Shown: positions 11,185 through 19,115, counted from the first letter of the stretch. The stretch is DNA of 64,000 nt from Piscinibacter sp047602365 (GCA_047602365.1 JASGHM010000002.1:1798001-1862000), one strand, 5' to 3'. The notes: generated from the sequence alone by a model not told the origin. Numbers and translations: made by a program.

Positions 11185-11565
11185 ATGATCCAGCCGAACG
11201 TGACCGTCACCGCCGCGGCGGAGAAGTTCATGCGCCGCATGGTGCGCTTCTCCGAACATCCGGCCGGCGGCTTCCGCCTCCGCGTCGCGCCGGGCGGCTG
11301 CTCGGGCTACAGCGCCGAGTTCAGCGTCGAGTCGGCACCCCAGGGTAGCGACAGCGAACTCACGGTCAACGGCCTGCGCATCTTCCTGCCCGCCGAGAGC
11401 CGCCTGCTGCTCGACGGCGTGACGGTCGACTTCACCGAGACCGCGACCAGCGCCGGCCTGAGCTTCGTGAACCCGAACGCCGAGGCCTGCGGCTGCTCGA
11501 CCGCCGGCGACGCCAAGCCGCCGGCGCAGGCCAGCGTGTCGCTGGCCTCGATCAAGCGGCTCTGA
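11185..11565 (+). CDS. IscA/HesB-type iron-sulfur assembly protein (Nif-associated)
   Basis: A 126-residue A-type Fe-S carrier. The three conserved cysteines are present in GGCSGYSAEF and EACGCS (C-x-C), with FVNPNAEACGC typical of the family. A-type proteins hold and hand on Fe or Fe-S clusters. It sits two bases after the ferredoxin gene in the nifB operon, like the IscA-nif genes of Azotobacter-type clusters. Two further A-type proteins (48053, 48493) occur in this window. Confidence 0.9.
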   Translation: MIQPNVTVTAAAEKFMRRMVRFSEHPAGGFRLRVAPGGCSGYSAEFSVESAPQGSDSELTVNGLRIFLPAESRLLLDGVTVDFTETATSAGLSFVNPNAEACGCSTAGDAKPPAQASVSLASIKRL

Positions 11566-11590
11566 AACCGCTGCAAGGGCGCTGCGCAGC

Positions 11591-12160
11591 ATGGACGCCG
11601 ACTTCGACACCGCGGTGCTGGGGCTGGCCCTGCCGCCGGCCGTCGAGGCGGCGCTGGCCGAGGCCGGCGCGCTGCGCGGCGACCCGGTGGCCTCGATGGC
11701 GGCACTGATGCGCGCACAGTCGCTCGCCCCCGAGCACCCGGCGGTGCTGATCGCGTTCTACCGCCACCACTTCTACGGCCACCGGCCGATGCTGGCGCGC
11801 GACGTGGCACGCCGCGCGCTGGCGGTCGGTGCGCGGGCGCTGGGCTTGCCCGGTGTCTGGCGCGAGGTGAGCAGGCAGCCGCTGCCGGGCGCGCGTCACG
11901 ACGCGGCGACCCGCTTCTACCTGTTCGTGCTGAAGGGCTACGCCTACCTGAGCCTGCGGCTGGACGACCCGGTGGAAGCGCGCGACGCACTCGCGCTGCT
12001 GCGCGCGCTCGATCCGGACGACTGCGTCGGCGCCGCGTTGCTGGAAGCGGTGCGCCAGCGTTCGCTGGCCGGGGCCGGCGATGACGACGACAGCGACGAC
12101 AGCGTCTACGTGCAGGCCACCGGCGCCGCCGCCTGGGCGCGCCTGCCGCTGGCAGCCTGA
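11591..12160 (+). CDS. Nif-associated TPR-like protein of unknown function
   Basis: A 189-residue protein with helical, Ala/Leu-rich sequence. LMRAQSLAPEHPAVLIAFYR and YLFVLKGYAYLSLRLDDPVE look like tetratricopeptide-type helix pairs, and the C-terminus has a run of Asp (GDDDDSDDS). No enzyme motif is visible. Its place between an IscA-like gene and the LRV Fe-S protein gene suggests a scaffold or chaperone-like part in cluster or cofactor assembly; this is inference. No signal peptide or membrane segment. Confidence 0.6.
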   Translation: MDADFDTAVLGLALPPAVEAALAEAGALRGDPVASMAALMRAQSLAPEHPAVLIAFYRHHFYGHRPMLARDVARRALAVGARALGLPGVWREVSRQPLPGARHDAATRFYLFVLKGYAYLSLRLDDPVEARDALALLRALDPDDCVGAALLEAVRQRSLAGAGDDDDSDDSVYVQATGAAAWARLPLAA

Positions 12161-12172
12161 CGGGGGATGGCG

Positions 12173-13000
12173 ATGCAGCCTGCCGACAGCAACGACATCC
12201 CGGCGATGGACTGGCACGGCGCGGCCATCGACGCAGCGCGCTGCGCCGGCTGCGAGCACGCCGCGCTGCGCGCCGCCGGCCAGTGCGAGCCCGGCCGCTG
12301 CTGCATGCACGATGTCTACGCGCGGCGCATCGACCGCTTCTTCCGCACACATCCGTCGCTCGCCAACCAGCATCTGACGCACGAGTACTTCGAGGTGCGG
12401 GCGATCGCCGCACGTTATGCCGACGTGTTCCGCCTCGGCGCGATGCTGGTCGACCCGGACGAGACGGTGCGCCTGCAGGTGGCCCTGCGTGTGCCGCAGC
12501 GCCTGCTGCTGAAGCTGCGCGACGACCCGCACCGCGAGGTGCGCATCCGCGTCGCGCTGCGCCTGGACCTGCCCGAGCTGGCCGCGCTGGTGCGCGACAC
12601 CGACTACCAGGTCCGCTGCATCGTCGCGAAGCGGGCGCCCGAAGGGCTGCTGCCGCTGCTGATGCACGACGCCGACCTGCAGGTGCGCCAGGAGGTGGCG
12701 CGCCGCTTGCCGATGCCGGCGCTGTGGCGCATGGCCGCGGACGCAGCACCCGAGGTGCGGCGCATCGTCGCCGAGCGGCTGCCGGTGTCGCTGCTCGATG
12801 CACTGGCCGCCGACGCCGACTGGACGGTGCGCTGGGAAGCCGCCGGCCGCGCCACCGGCGCCGCGCTGGAGCGCTTGCGCGACGACGCCGAACCCGAGGT
12901 CCGCGAGCGTGCGCGCGAGCGGGCGATGGAGGTCAGTGAATGGCTGACATCGCGCGCGACGACGACGTCATCGAGATCGCCCACCCGCCGCGCTTCGTGA
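12173..13000 (+). CDS. Leucine-rich repeat variant (LRV) [4Fe-4S] protein
   Basis: The N-terminus holds a cysteine cluster (CAGCEH, later CEPGRCCMHD) like the [4Fe-4S] region of the Azotobacter vinelandii LRV protein. The rest is a tandem of about 24-residue repeats (LLLKLRDDPHREVRIRVALR, LAALVRDTDYQVRCIVAKRA, LLPLLMHDADLQVRQEVARR, LWRMAADAAPEVRRIVAERL), the LRV alpha/3-10 superhelix. Function is unknown even in Azotobacter. An ATG six bases upstream (12167) is possible; 12173 has the better spaced GGGGGA. Its last 61 bases overlap the nifZ gene. Confidence 0.82.
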   Translation: MQPADSNDIPAMDWHGAAIDAARCAGCEHAALRAAGQCEPGRCCMHDVYARRIDRFFRTHPSLANQHLTHEYFEVRAIAARYADVFRLGAMLVDPDETVRLQVALRVPQRLLLKLRDDPHREVRIRVALRLDLPELAALVRDTDYQVRCIVAKRAPEGLLPLLMHDADLQVRQEVARRLPMPALWRMAADAAPEVRRIVAERLPVSLLDALAADADWTVRWEAAGRATGAALERLRDDAEPEVRERARERAMEVSEWLTSRATTTSSRSPTRRAS

Positions 13001-13275
13001 TGGGCGAGCGGGTGGTCAGCCGCAGCGTGGTGCGCAACGACGGCACCTACAACGGCAAGGACATCGGCGAGGTGCTGGTGCACAAGGGCGAGGTCGGCTT
13101 CGTGCGTTCGATCGGCACCTTCCTGCAGCAGTTCTACATCTACGCCGTCGAGTTCACCGACAGCGGCCACCGCGTCGGCATGCGCGCCAAGGAGCTGTGC
13201 ACGCTGGACCACCTGCCCGACGAGGTGCTGGCGCAGCTCGGCGAGCGCGCGGCGCAGCTCGATGCCATCCGCTGA
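12940..13275 (+). CDS. nifZ: NifZ nitrogenase maturation protein (copy 1)
   Basis: A 111-residue NifZ family protein (FVMGERVVSRSVVRNDGTYN, EVGFVRSIGTFLQQFYIYAV, RVGMRAKEL). NifZ acts with NifH in formation of the second P-cluster of the MoFe protein. It overlaps the end of the LRV gene by 61 bp, an unusually deep overlap, and is followed by a second shorter nifZ 12 bp downstream. Confidence 0.92.
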   Translation: MADIARDDDVIEIAHPPRFVMGERVVSRSVVRNDGTYNGKDIGEVLVHKGEVGFVRSIGTFLQQFYIYAVEFTDSGHRVGMRAKELCTLDHLPDEVLAQLGERAAQLDAIR

Positions 13276-13287
13276 AGGAGCACGACG

Positions 13288-13542
13288 ATGATCGAAGCGC
13301 GCGAACCGAAGTACCAGTGGGGCCAGCCGGTGGTGGCCACGATCGACCTCTACAACGACGGCAGCCTGCCCGACGCGCCGGCCGAGGACATCCTGCTGGT
13401 CGCCGCCGGCGGTCCCGGCGAGATCGTGCAGATCGGCCACCACGGCGAGGCCAACGTGCCGATCTACCTGGTCGACTTCGGCACCGTCGTGCTCGGCTGC
13501 CTGGAGGAAGAGATCGCGCCGATGGCGGAGGTGCCGGCGTGA
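13288..13542 (+). CDS. nifZ: NifZ family protein (copy 2)
   Basis: An 84-residue second NifZ: YQWGQPVVATIDLYNDGSLP, GGPGEIVQIGHHGEANVPIY, YLVDFGTVVLGCLEEEI. It keeps the core SH3-like NifZ segment but lacks the C-terminal tail. Tandem nifZ genes occur in some betaproteobacterial nif clusters. An AAGGAG Shine-Dalgarno precedes the ATG; its stop overlaps the GTG start of the next gene. Confidence 0.85.
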   Translation: MIEAREPKYQWGQPVVATIDLYNDGSLPDAPAEDILLVAAGGPGEIVQIGHHGEANVPIYLVDFGTVVLGCLEEEIAPMAEVPA

Positions 13543-13877
13543 ACGCCGCGCTGTCGAGTGCTCCGCAGGTGCTGGCGCTCGACCGCGCCCGCATCGCGCG
13601 GGCGCTGGGCCAGCGCGAGCGCTACAAGTACGTGCGCCCGCGTGTCGAACGCGAAGGCCTGGGCTGGAAGGTGGTCAGCCCGAACTGCTCGCGCAACGTC
13701 GATCCGGACGGCGGCGAGATCGACATCGCCTGGCTGGTGCCGGCGAACAACGGCCAGTGGCTGCTGCACGCGCGCGACCACGGCGCCGGCTGCTGGGTGC
13801 TGAAGGCAGCAGGGCTGCGCATGGACGAGGCACTGCAGCGCCTGTGCAGCGACCCGCAGCGGGAGTTCTGGCGATGA
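13539..13877 (+). CDS. Conserved nif-cluster protein of unknown function
   Basis: A 112-residue soluble protein starting at a GTG that overlaps the nifZ2 stop (GTGA). Features: RERYKYVRPRVEREGLGWKV, NCSRNVDPDGGEIDIAWLVP, LLHARDHGAGCWVL, and a C-terminal CSDPQREFW. I do not recognise a characterised family. The single conserved-looking NCSRN and the GCW cysteines could bind metal, but no motif proves it. It is translationally coupled on both sides (nifZ2 before, cysteine desulfurase after), so a role in cluster assembly is likely but inferred. Confidence 0.65.
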   Translation: MNAALSSAPQVLALDRARIARALGQRERYKYVRPRVEREGLGWKVVSPNCSRNVDPDGGEIDIAWLVPANNGQWLLHARDHGAGCWVLKAAGLRMDEALQRLCSDPQREFWR

Positions 13878-15031
13878 GCACCGCGGTCTATCTCGACTGC
13901 AATGCCACCACCGCACCGGCGCCGCAGGTGGTCGCCGAGATGCTCGACGCGTTGCAGATCGCCTGGGCCAATCCGTCCTCGACCCACGCCCCCGGCCAGG
14001 CAGCCCGCCGCCTGCTCGCCGATGCGCGCACGCGGGTCGCCGCCTTCCTCGGCTGCCAGGGCGCCGAACTGGTGTTCACCAGCGGCGCGACCGAGGCCAA
14101 CCACATGGCCGTGCTCGGCGCGCTGGCCGCGGCCCGGACGAGCGGGCGGCGGCGCTGGGTGCTGTCGGCGGTCGAGCACCCGGGCCTGCTCGCACTGGCG
14201 CAGCGCCTCGCCGACGAAGGCGTGGCGGTGGACCGCATCGGCGTCGACGCGCAGGGCCGGCTGGACCTCGCCCAGGCGCGCGCGCTGATCGCCGACGACG
14301 TGGCCGTGGTCAGCCTGATGGGCGCGAACAACGAGACCGGCGTGCTGATGCCGCTGCGCGAGGTGGCCGAGCTCGCGCACGCCCACGGCGCGCTGCTGCA
14401 CGTCGACGCGACGCAGCTGGCCGGCAAGCTGCCGCTGTCCTTCGCCGGCAGCGGCATCGACCTGATGGCGGTGTCGGCGCACAAGCTCGCCGGCCCCAAG
14501 GGCAGCGGCGCGCTGTTGATCCGCAAGGGACTGGTGCTGCCGCCGCTGCTGTCGGGCCGCCAGGAGCGGCACCGCCGCGGCGGCACCGAGAACCTGCCCG
14601 GCATCGCCGGTTTTGCCGCGGCCTGCGATCTCGCCGCGGCGACGCTGGCCGACGACCTGGCACGCATGCAGGCGCTGCGCGAGTTGCTCGAGGCCGGCCT
14701 GACGGCGATCGCCGGCGTGCAGCTCTACGGCCGCGACGCCGAGCGGCTGCCCAACACGATCTGCCTGCGCTTCGGTGAACTCGATGCCGAGCAGGTGCTG
14801 TCGCGGCTCGAGCGTGCCGGCGTCGTCGCCAGCTCCGGCGCGGCCTGCAGCGCCGGCGGCACGCAGCCTTCGCATGTGCTGCTGGCGATGGGCGCCAGCG
14901 CGCGGCAGGCCAAGGCCGGCATCCGCTTCTCGCTCGGCCGCGAGACACGCGCCGCCGACATCGCCGCCACGCTCGCCGCCGTGCAGCGGGTGATCGTTCC
15001 TCTGCTCGACCCCCAGCCCCTGGCCGCCTGA
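13874..15031 (+). CDS. Cysteine desulfurase (NifS-like)
   Basis: A 385-residue PLP enzyme of the NifS/IscS class. VYLDCNATTAPAPQV is the N-terminal signature, MGANNETGVLMPL and the PLP lysine motif VSAHKLAGPKGSGALL follow, and the sulfur-carrying Cys is in SSGAACSAGGTQPSHVLLAMG. It removes sulfur from cysteine for Fe-S or NifB-co assembly. Second desulfurase of the window: the one at 46342 is IscS-like. Being in the nifB operon it may serve cofactor synthesis specifically (inference). Starts within the stop of the previous gene (ATGA). Confidence 0.92.
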   Translation: MSTAVYLDCNATTAPAPQVVAEMLDALQIAWANPSSTHAPGQAARRLLADARTRVAAFLGCQGAELVFTSGATEANHMAVLGALAAARTSGRRRWVLSAVEHPGLLALAQRLADEGVAVDRIGVDAQGRLDLAQARALIADDVAVVSLMGANNETGVLMPLREVAELAHAHGALLHVDATQLAGKLPLSFAGSGIDLMAVSAHKLAGPKGSGALLIRKGLVLPPLLSGRQERHRRGGTENLPGIAGFAAACDLAAATLADDLARMQALRELLEAGLTAIAGVQLYGRDAERLPNTICLRFGELDAEQVLSRLERAGVVASSGAACSAGGTQPSHVLLAMGASARQAKAGIRFSLGRETRAADIAATLAAVQRVIVPLLDPQPLAA

Positions 15032-15048
15032 CCCAAGGAAGACGACTC

Positions 15049-15261
15049 ATGAAAGTGATGATCCGCAAGACCTCGACCGGCGCGCTGTCGGCCTACGTGC
15101 CGAAGAAGGACCTGGAGGAACCCATCGTCGCGCAGGAGCGCGCCGAGCTGTGGGGTGGCACGGTCACGCTGGGCAACGGCTGGACGCTGGCACTGCCCGA
15201 GATGGCGCCGGGCACGGCGCTGCCGATCACCGTCGAGGCGCGGCGCCTGTCGGGTGACTGA
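15049..15261 (+). CDS. nifT: NifT/FixU family protein
   Basis: A 70-residue NifT: MKVMIRKTSTGALSAYVPKK, then LEEPIVAQERAELWGGTVTL and NGWTLALPE, which is the whole family length. NifT is a small beta-rich protein found in most nif clusters with no clear phenotype when deleted. An AAGGAAG Shine-Dalgarno precedes the ATG. Usually located after nifK; here it is in the nifB operon. Confidence 0.93.
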   Translation: MKVMIRKTSTGALSAYVPKKDLEEPIVAQERAELWGGTVTLGNGWTLALPEMAPGTALPITVEARRLSGD

Positions 15262-15262
15262 G

Positions 15263-15520
15263 ATGGAAGCCACCGTGCTCTCCGAAGCGATCGACATCGC
15301 CGATGCCGCCAGCGGCGTGCGCGAGGCCGCCGCCGCGCTGCGCCAGCGTTTCGCCGGCCTGCGCGTGGTCGTCGTCGATGCCTTCGACATGCGCAGCGAG
15401 ACGCCGGCCGCCATCGGCGAGAAGCGCCAGCTCTACCTCGGCGCCAGCGACGGCCATTGCTGGTCGGTGACCAGCGACGCTGCGCAGGCTGCGGGATTCT
15501 TCGTCGCCGAACGAGGCTGA
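15263..15520 (+). CDS. Small nif-associated protein (DUF6129-like)
   Basis: An 85-residue protein: helical N-terminus, then RFAGLRVVVVDAFDMRSETP and KRQLYLGASDGHCWSVTSD. It resembles a small family of nif-cluster proteins that I recall under DUF6129; that name is tentative. It begins almost directly at the nifT stop and ends three bases before the DegT-like gene. No catalytic motif; function unknown. Confidence 0.6.
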   Translation: MEATVLSEAIDIADAASGVREAAAALRQRFAGLRVVVVDAFDMRSETPAAIGEKRQLYLGASDGHCWSVTSDAAQAAGFFVAERG

Positions 15521-15523
15521 GCG

Positions 15524-16696
15524 ATGTCCGACACACCGCCCGACCTGCCGCCCGATGATTGGCTGCTGCTCGCCGAACCCGACAGCGGCGAGCTCGAAGC
15601 GCAGCTGGTGCAGGCCGCGCTGGCCTCGCCGCGCTGGTCGGCCGGGCGCCTGGTCGAACGTTTCGAAGTCGGCTTCGCGCGCGAGCTGGGCCGTGCCCAC
15701 GCGGTGGCGGTGGCCAGCGGCACCATCGGCACCTGGCTGGCGCTGCGCGCGCTGGGCCTCGGCCCCGGCGACGAGGTCATCGCCTCGCCCTACGGCTGGC
15801 ACCAGGTGGCGCATGCGGTCACGCTGACCGGCGCGCGGCTGGTCTTTGCCGACATCGACTACTGGTCGGGCTGCCTCGATGCGACGCGCGCCGCCGCGCA
15901 GATCACGCCGGCCACGCGGGCGATCCTGGCCGGCAACGTCAACGGCCACCCCGCGGCCTGGGGCGCGTTCCGCGAACTCGCCGATGCCCGCGGCCTCGCG
16001 CTGATCGAGGACTCGACCGAGGCGATCGGCTCGGTCTACCAAGGCCAGCCGGTCGGCAGTTTCGGCGACGTCTCGGTGTTCGACTTCTCGCAGCCTTCGC
16101 CGCTGAGCTGCGGCGATGGTGGCATGGTGGTGACCGACGATCCGCGCCTCGCCTCCGAGTTGCGCTACCTGCGCTCGCGCTCGCTGGCCGACCGCCGTTC
16201 GGTCTCGGTCGGCTCGCGTGTGCCGCTGCAGGCCGCGATGAGCGAAGTTACCGCGGCGCTGGGGGTGGCGCAGCTGTCGCGGCTGGACGAGATCCTCGCG
16301 CGCCGCAAGGCCGTCGAGGCCAGCTACCTGGCGCAGATGCTCAGCTTCGAGGGCATCAAGCCGCCCTACGTGGCGCCCGGCGTCGATGCGGTGCACTGGA
16401 TGCTCTACATCGTCCACCTCGGCAAGCGCTTCACCGCCAGCGCCTGCGCCGAGATCGTCGAGGACCTGGCCACCGAATGCATCGAGGCGGTGATGTACTG
16501 CCAGCCGATGCACCAGCAGCACCACTACATGCAGCAGGGCTGGAAGCGCGGTGCGCTGCCGCTGACCGAGCGCATCGCCGACCGCGCGCTGGCGCTGCCG
16601 CTGCACGGCGCGCTGACGCCCGAGCATGTCGAGTTCATCGTCAAGACGCTGAAGGACTCGTCGGTCAACGTCGGCGCCGGCGCCGCCATCTACTGA
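15524..16696 (+). CDS. DegT/DnrJ/EryC1/StrS-fold protein lacking the PLP lysine
   Basis: A 390-residue protein with the DegT aminotransferase fold: RLVERFEVGFARELGRAHAV, VASGTIGTWLALRALGLGPG, DEVIASPYGWHQVAHAV, LALIEDSTEAIGSVYQGQPV. In active members the PLP-binding lysine lies in a segment like FSFHGTKNLTTGEGG; here the aligned segment is FDFSQPSPLSCGDGG, with Ser in place of Lys and Ser for the His. Transamination through a Schiff base is therefore unlikely. It may bind a sugar, PLP-like ligand or partner non-catalytically. Located in the nifB operon ahead of a SIR2-like gene. Confidence 0.8.
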   Translation: MSDTPPDLPPDDWLLLAEPDSGELEAQLVQAALASPRWSAGRLVERFEVGFARELGRAHAVAVASGTIGTWLALRALGLGPGDEVIASPYGWHQVAHAVTLTGARLVFADIDYWSGCLDATRAAAQITPATRAILAGNVNGHPAAWGAFRELADARGLALIEDSTEAIGSVYQGQPVGSFGDVSVFDFSQPSPLSCGDGGMVVTDDPRLASELRYLRSRSLADRRSVSVGSRVPLQAAMSEVTAALGVAQLSRLDEILARRKAVEASYLAQMLSFEGIKPPYVAPGVDAVHWMLYIVHLGKRFTASACAEIVEDLATECIEAVMYCQPMHQQHHYMQQGWKRGALPLTERIADRALALPLHGALTPEHVEFIVKTLKDSSVNVGAGAAIY

Positions 16697-16706
16697 AAGC
16701 CACGAC

Positions 16707-17528
16707 ATGAACCTCACCGACATCGCCGCAGGCCTCGAGCGCGGCAGCCTCGCTCCCTACCTCGGCCCCGGCATGCTGTCTCTGTGCGGCGGCGCCAGGC
16801 CGCCGGCCGACCCGCCGGCGCTGGCCGCCGGGCTGACGGCCAAGGTCTCGGTGCCGGGCAAGATCAAGAACCGGCTGACCGCCGCGGCGCAGTTCATCGA
16901 GAACTTCAAGCACCGCCAGACCCTGGTCAAGGCGATGAACGAGGCCTGCGCGGTGCAGGCCGCCGCCTCGCCGCTGCACCGCTGGATCGCGGCGCTGCCG
17001 GCGCCGCTGATCGTCGATGCCTGGTACGACGACACGCTGCGTGGCGTGCTGGCCGCGACGCGCAGCGACTGGGCCGAGGTGCAGGGGCTGAGCCAGAGCG
17101 AACACTTCGGCCAGTGGACCGGCTGGTACGACGCGCGGGGCGCGGCGCTCGCCGACCCGGCCATCGCGCCGACCGTGCTCTACAAACCCTGGGGCGGCCA
17201 CGCGCCGGCCGGCAACTACCTGGTCTCGGACAGCGACTTCGTCGAGGTGCTGACCGAGATCGACATCCAGACGCCGATCCCGGCGATCGTGCAGCAGCGC
17301 CGCGCATCGTTGGGTTTCGTCTTCCTCGGCTGCCGCTTCGACGACCAGCTGACGCGTGCCTTCGCGCGCCAGATCATGAAGCGCTCGGCCGGCCCGCACG
17401 TGGCCGTGCTGCCCGACGAGCCGACGCGCATGGAAGCGCGTTTCCTCGCCGAGCAGGGCATCACGCGCATCGCCCTTCCGCTGGCCGAGGCGGCTGCTGC
17501 ACTGTGCGGCGCCGCGGTCGCGGCCTGA
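16707..17528 (+). CDS. SIR2-like nif-associated protein
   Basis: A 273-residue protein. The N-terminus LERGSLAPYLGPGMLSL resembles the glycine-rich nucleotide loop of SIR2-like domains (usually PFVGAGxS), and LGFVFLGCRFDDQLTRAFAR plus the preceding PIPAIVQQRRAS resemble the SIR2-like C-terminal half. YKPWGGHAPAGNYLVSDSDF is where SIR2 domains carry the Gly-His region. The classical sirtuin zinc cysteines are absent. It could use NAD or simply bind a dinucleotide; neither is proved. It is 10 bp after the DegT-like gene and 20 bp before a ferredoxin gene, so the three probably act together. Confidence 0.65.
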   Translation: MNLTDIAAGLERGSLAPYLGPGMLSLCGGARPPADPPALAAGLTAKVSVPGKIKNRLTAAAQFIENFKHRQTLVKAMNEACAVQAAASPLHRWIAALPAPLIVDAWYDDTLRGVLAATRSDWAEVQGLSQSEHFGQWTGWYDARGAALADPAIAPTVLYKPWGGHAPAGNYLVSDSDFVEVLTEIDIQTPIPAIVQQRRASLGFVFLGCRFDDQLTRAFARQIMKRSAGPHVAVLPDEPTRMEARFLAEQGITRIALPLAEAAAALCGAAVAA

Positions 17529-17548
17529 TCACCTTCCGGAGAACACCC

Positions 17549-17854
17549 ATGAGCACCCTCACCATCAACCCCGGCGGTCTGAGCATCGACGTCGCGGCCG
17601 GCACCAACCTGCTGAAGGCCATCGTCGAGGCTGGCGGCAACCTGATCAGCAAGTGCGGCGGCGACGCCAAGTGCGGCGCCTGCCACCTGTTCGTCGTCGA
17701 GGGCCGCAAGGGCGTCAGCCGCCTGACGCCGGCGGAGAACGCCAAGCTCGACACGCTGGTCGGCGTCGGCAGCAAGTCGCGCCTGGCCTGCCAGGTGACG
17801 CTGCTCGGCACCGAGCCGGTGACGGTGGAACTGCTGGGCGCGCTGTCGGGCTGA
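17549..17854 (+). CDS. [2Fe-2S] ferredoxin (nif-associated)
   Basis: A 101-residue plant/adrenodoxin-type ferredoxin with cluster ligands in KCGGDAKCGACHLFVVEG (C-x5-C-x2-C) and the distal Cys in SRLACQVTLLG. It could serve in electron donation or in nitrogenase protection as the Shethna FeSII protein does; length and spacing do not decide. Last gene of the nifB operon, preceded by a GGAG Shine-Dalgarno and followed by a convergent non-nif gene. Confidence 0.85.
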   Translation: MSTLTINPGGLSIDVAAGTNLLKAIVEAGGNLISKCGGDAKCGACHLFVVEGRKGVSRLTPAENAKLDTLVGVGSKSRLACQVTLLGTEPVTVELLGALSG

Positions 17855-17899
17855 TCCGGGGCCCGGTGTGGACGGGAGCGCTGGGTTCGACCCCGACGC

Positions 17900-18358
17900 T
17901 CAGACGTTCTTGATGATCAGGCCCTCGTGAGAGATCTCGAGGGTCTCGATGGCCACCTCGTGGCCTTGCGCCTTCAGGTCGGTGCCCGTGATCTTGGTCG
18001 GCCAGGCGTTCGCGAGCGTCCACACCATGGTGGGCTTGCCGGCTTCGTCGAGCAGGCTGATGGCGATCGGCTTGTGCTTGACGGTGTTCATCTTGATCTC
18101 GTTGAACCAGTCCCAGAACTTGTCGTTGGACTTGAAGATGCCCTTCTTCATCGTGACGTTGCCGAACTTCCGCACGCCGGGCATCTTGACCACCGAAAAC
18201 GTCGGACTGTCGACGTGCCGATACTCGATGGGCTGAGCCTCGGCATCGAGCCCGGACACTTCCTGGAACGACAGCAAGGCGGAGTCCCACTGGACCTCGA
18301 AGCGGAACTTGGGTATCGGCCACACCGTCGTGGACTGGGCGGAACCATCGTCTGCCAT
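17900..18358 (-). CDS. Contractile tail-tube protein (T4 gp19-like / eCIS tube)
   Basis: A 152-residue protein of the phage tail tube gp19/TIGR02241 family: RFEVQWDSALLSFQEVSGLD, EYRHVDSPTFSVVKMPG, NVTMKKGIFKSNDKFWDWF, and KAQGHEVAIETLEISHEGL. These form the stacked inner tube of contractile tails and extracellular contractile injection systems. No sheath, baseplate, ATPase or other tail gene lies nearby, so it is an orphan. It is convergent with the nifB operon and divergent from the unknown gene at 18710. Confidence 0.85.
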   Translation of the reverse strand: MADDGSAQSTTVWPIPKFRFEVQWDSALLSFQEVSGLDAEAQPIEYRHVDSPTFSVVKMPGVRKFGNVTMKKGIFKSNDKFWDWFNEIKMNTVKHKPIAISLLDEAGKPTMVWTLANAWPTKITGTDLKAQGHEVAIETLEISHEGLIIKNV

Positions 18359-18709
18359 GGCCGAGCTCCTGCGCGAAGACTGCAGGGCGATGCTGCGCGC
18401 GTCTGGAGAGAAGTGCAATGGCGGGTTGACTGCCCCTTGCGCGGGGGCGAAGTAGCACCCCCGACCCATCGAAGACGTCCGGCGCCCCGATCGCGTCGTC
18501 CGAAAGCCGTCGCACGGAAACAGGCGCCGCCGCCGGGTACGGGCCGCGTCTCGCACTGGCGCCGGCGCTGCATGCGGCGTATCGTCGTGTCCACATGATC
18601 CGGCACGCGCCGGGCCATGCCGTCGTGGCGCCAGCAACGGGCCCCGGCCGGGAAGCGGCGCCATCCATCGAGGTCGAAGCCAATCCACGCGGTTGGAAAG
18701 GAGCATCAA
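18359..18709. other. Intergenic region between tail-tube gene and 18710 gene
   Basis: About 350 bp separating two divergent genes. It must contain promoters for both, but no recognisable sigma-54 element, NifA site or strong dyad was found. The open frames across it have no family resemblance. Confidence 0.5.
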
Positions 18710-19114
18710 ATGATGGGCGAACGCATAGGCGAAGGTGCAGGCAAGGTGACGGGACAACGGGTCTTGCCGAGCGAGGGTGGCGCACCGCTCCTGGAGACAT
18801 CGTTTCAGGCCGTAGGCTCGGTGTACGGCGTGCCGACCACGGAGTTCGGCACCTACACCGCCACCTTGCGGCCGGACGGCTCGCTGCTCGGCACCGGCCA
18901 GGGCGTGACGATGGGCAAGAACGGTGAGACCTCCAGCTGGACGGGCGGCGGCGTGGGCAGACCCAGGCCCGATGGCTCGGTCAGCTACCGCGGAGCCATC
19001 TATGTCCAGACCGCGGCGCAGGCATGGGCCAAACTCAACGGCATCGCCTGCGTGTTCGAGTACGAGGTCGACGCACAGGGCAACACCAAGAGCCAGCTCT
19101 TCGAGTGGAAGTGA
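18710..19114 (+). CDS. Conserved hypothetical protein
   Basis: A 134-residue soluble protein with a well-placed AGGAG six bases before the ATG. The sequence is rich in short beta-strand segments with Gly/Thr turns (TEFGTYTATLRPDGSLLGTG, SSWTGGGVGRPRPDGSVSYR) and ends VFEYEVDAQGNTKSQLFEWK, suggesting a small beta-barrel. I do not recognise a characterised family. It stands alone in the non-nif insert and is followed by a strong hairpin. Confidence 0.6.
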   Translation: MMGERIGEGAGKVTGQRVLPSEGGAPLLETSFQAVGSVYGVPTTEFGTYTATLRPDGSLLGTGQGVTMGKNGETSSWTGGGVGRPRPDGSVSYRGAIYVQTAAQAWAKLNGIACVFEYEVDAQGNTKSQLFEWK

Positions 19115-19115
19115 G

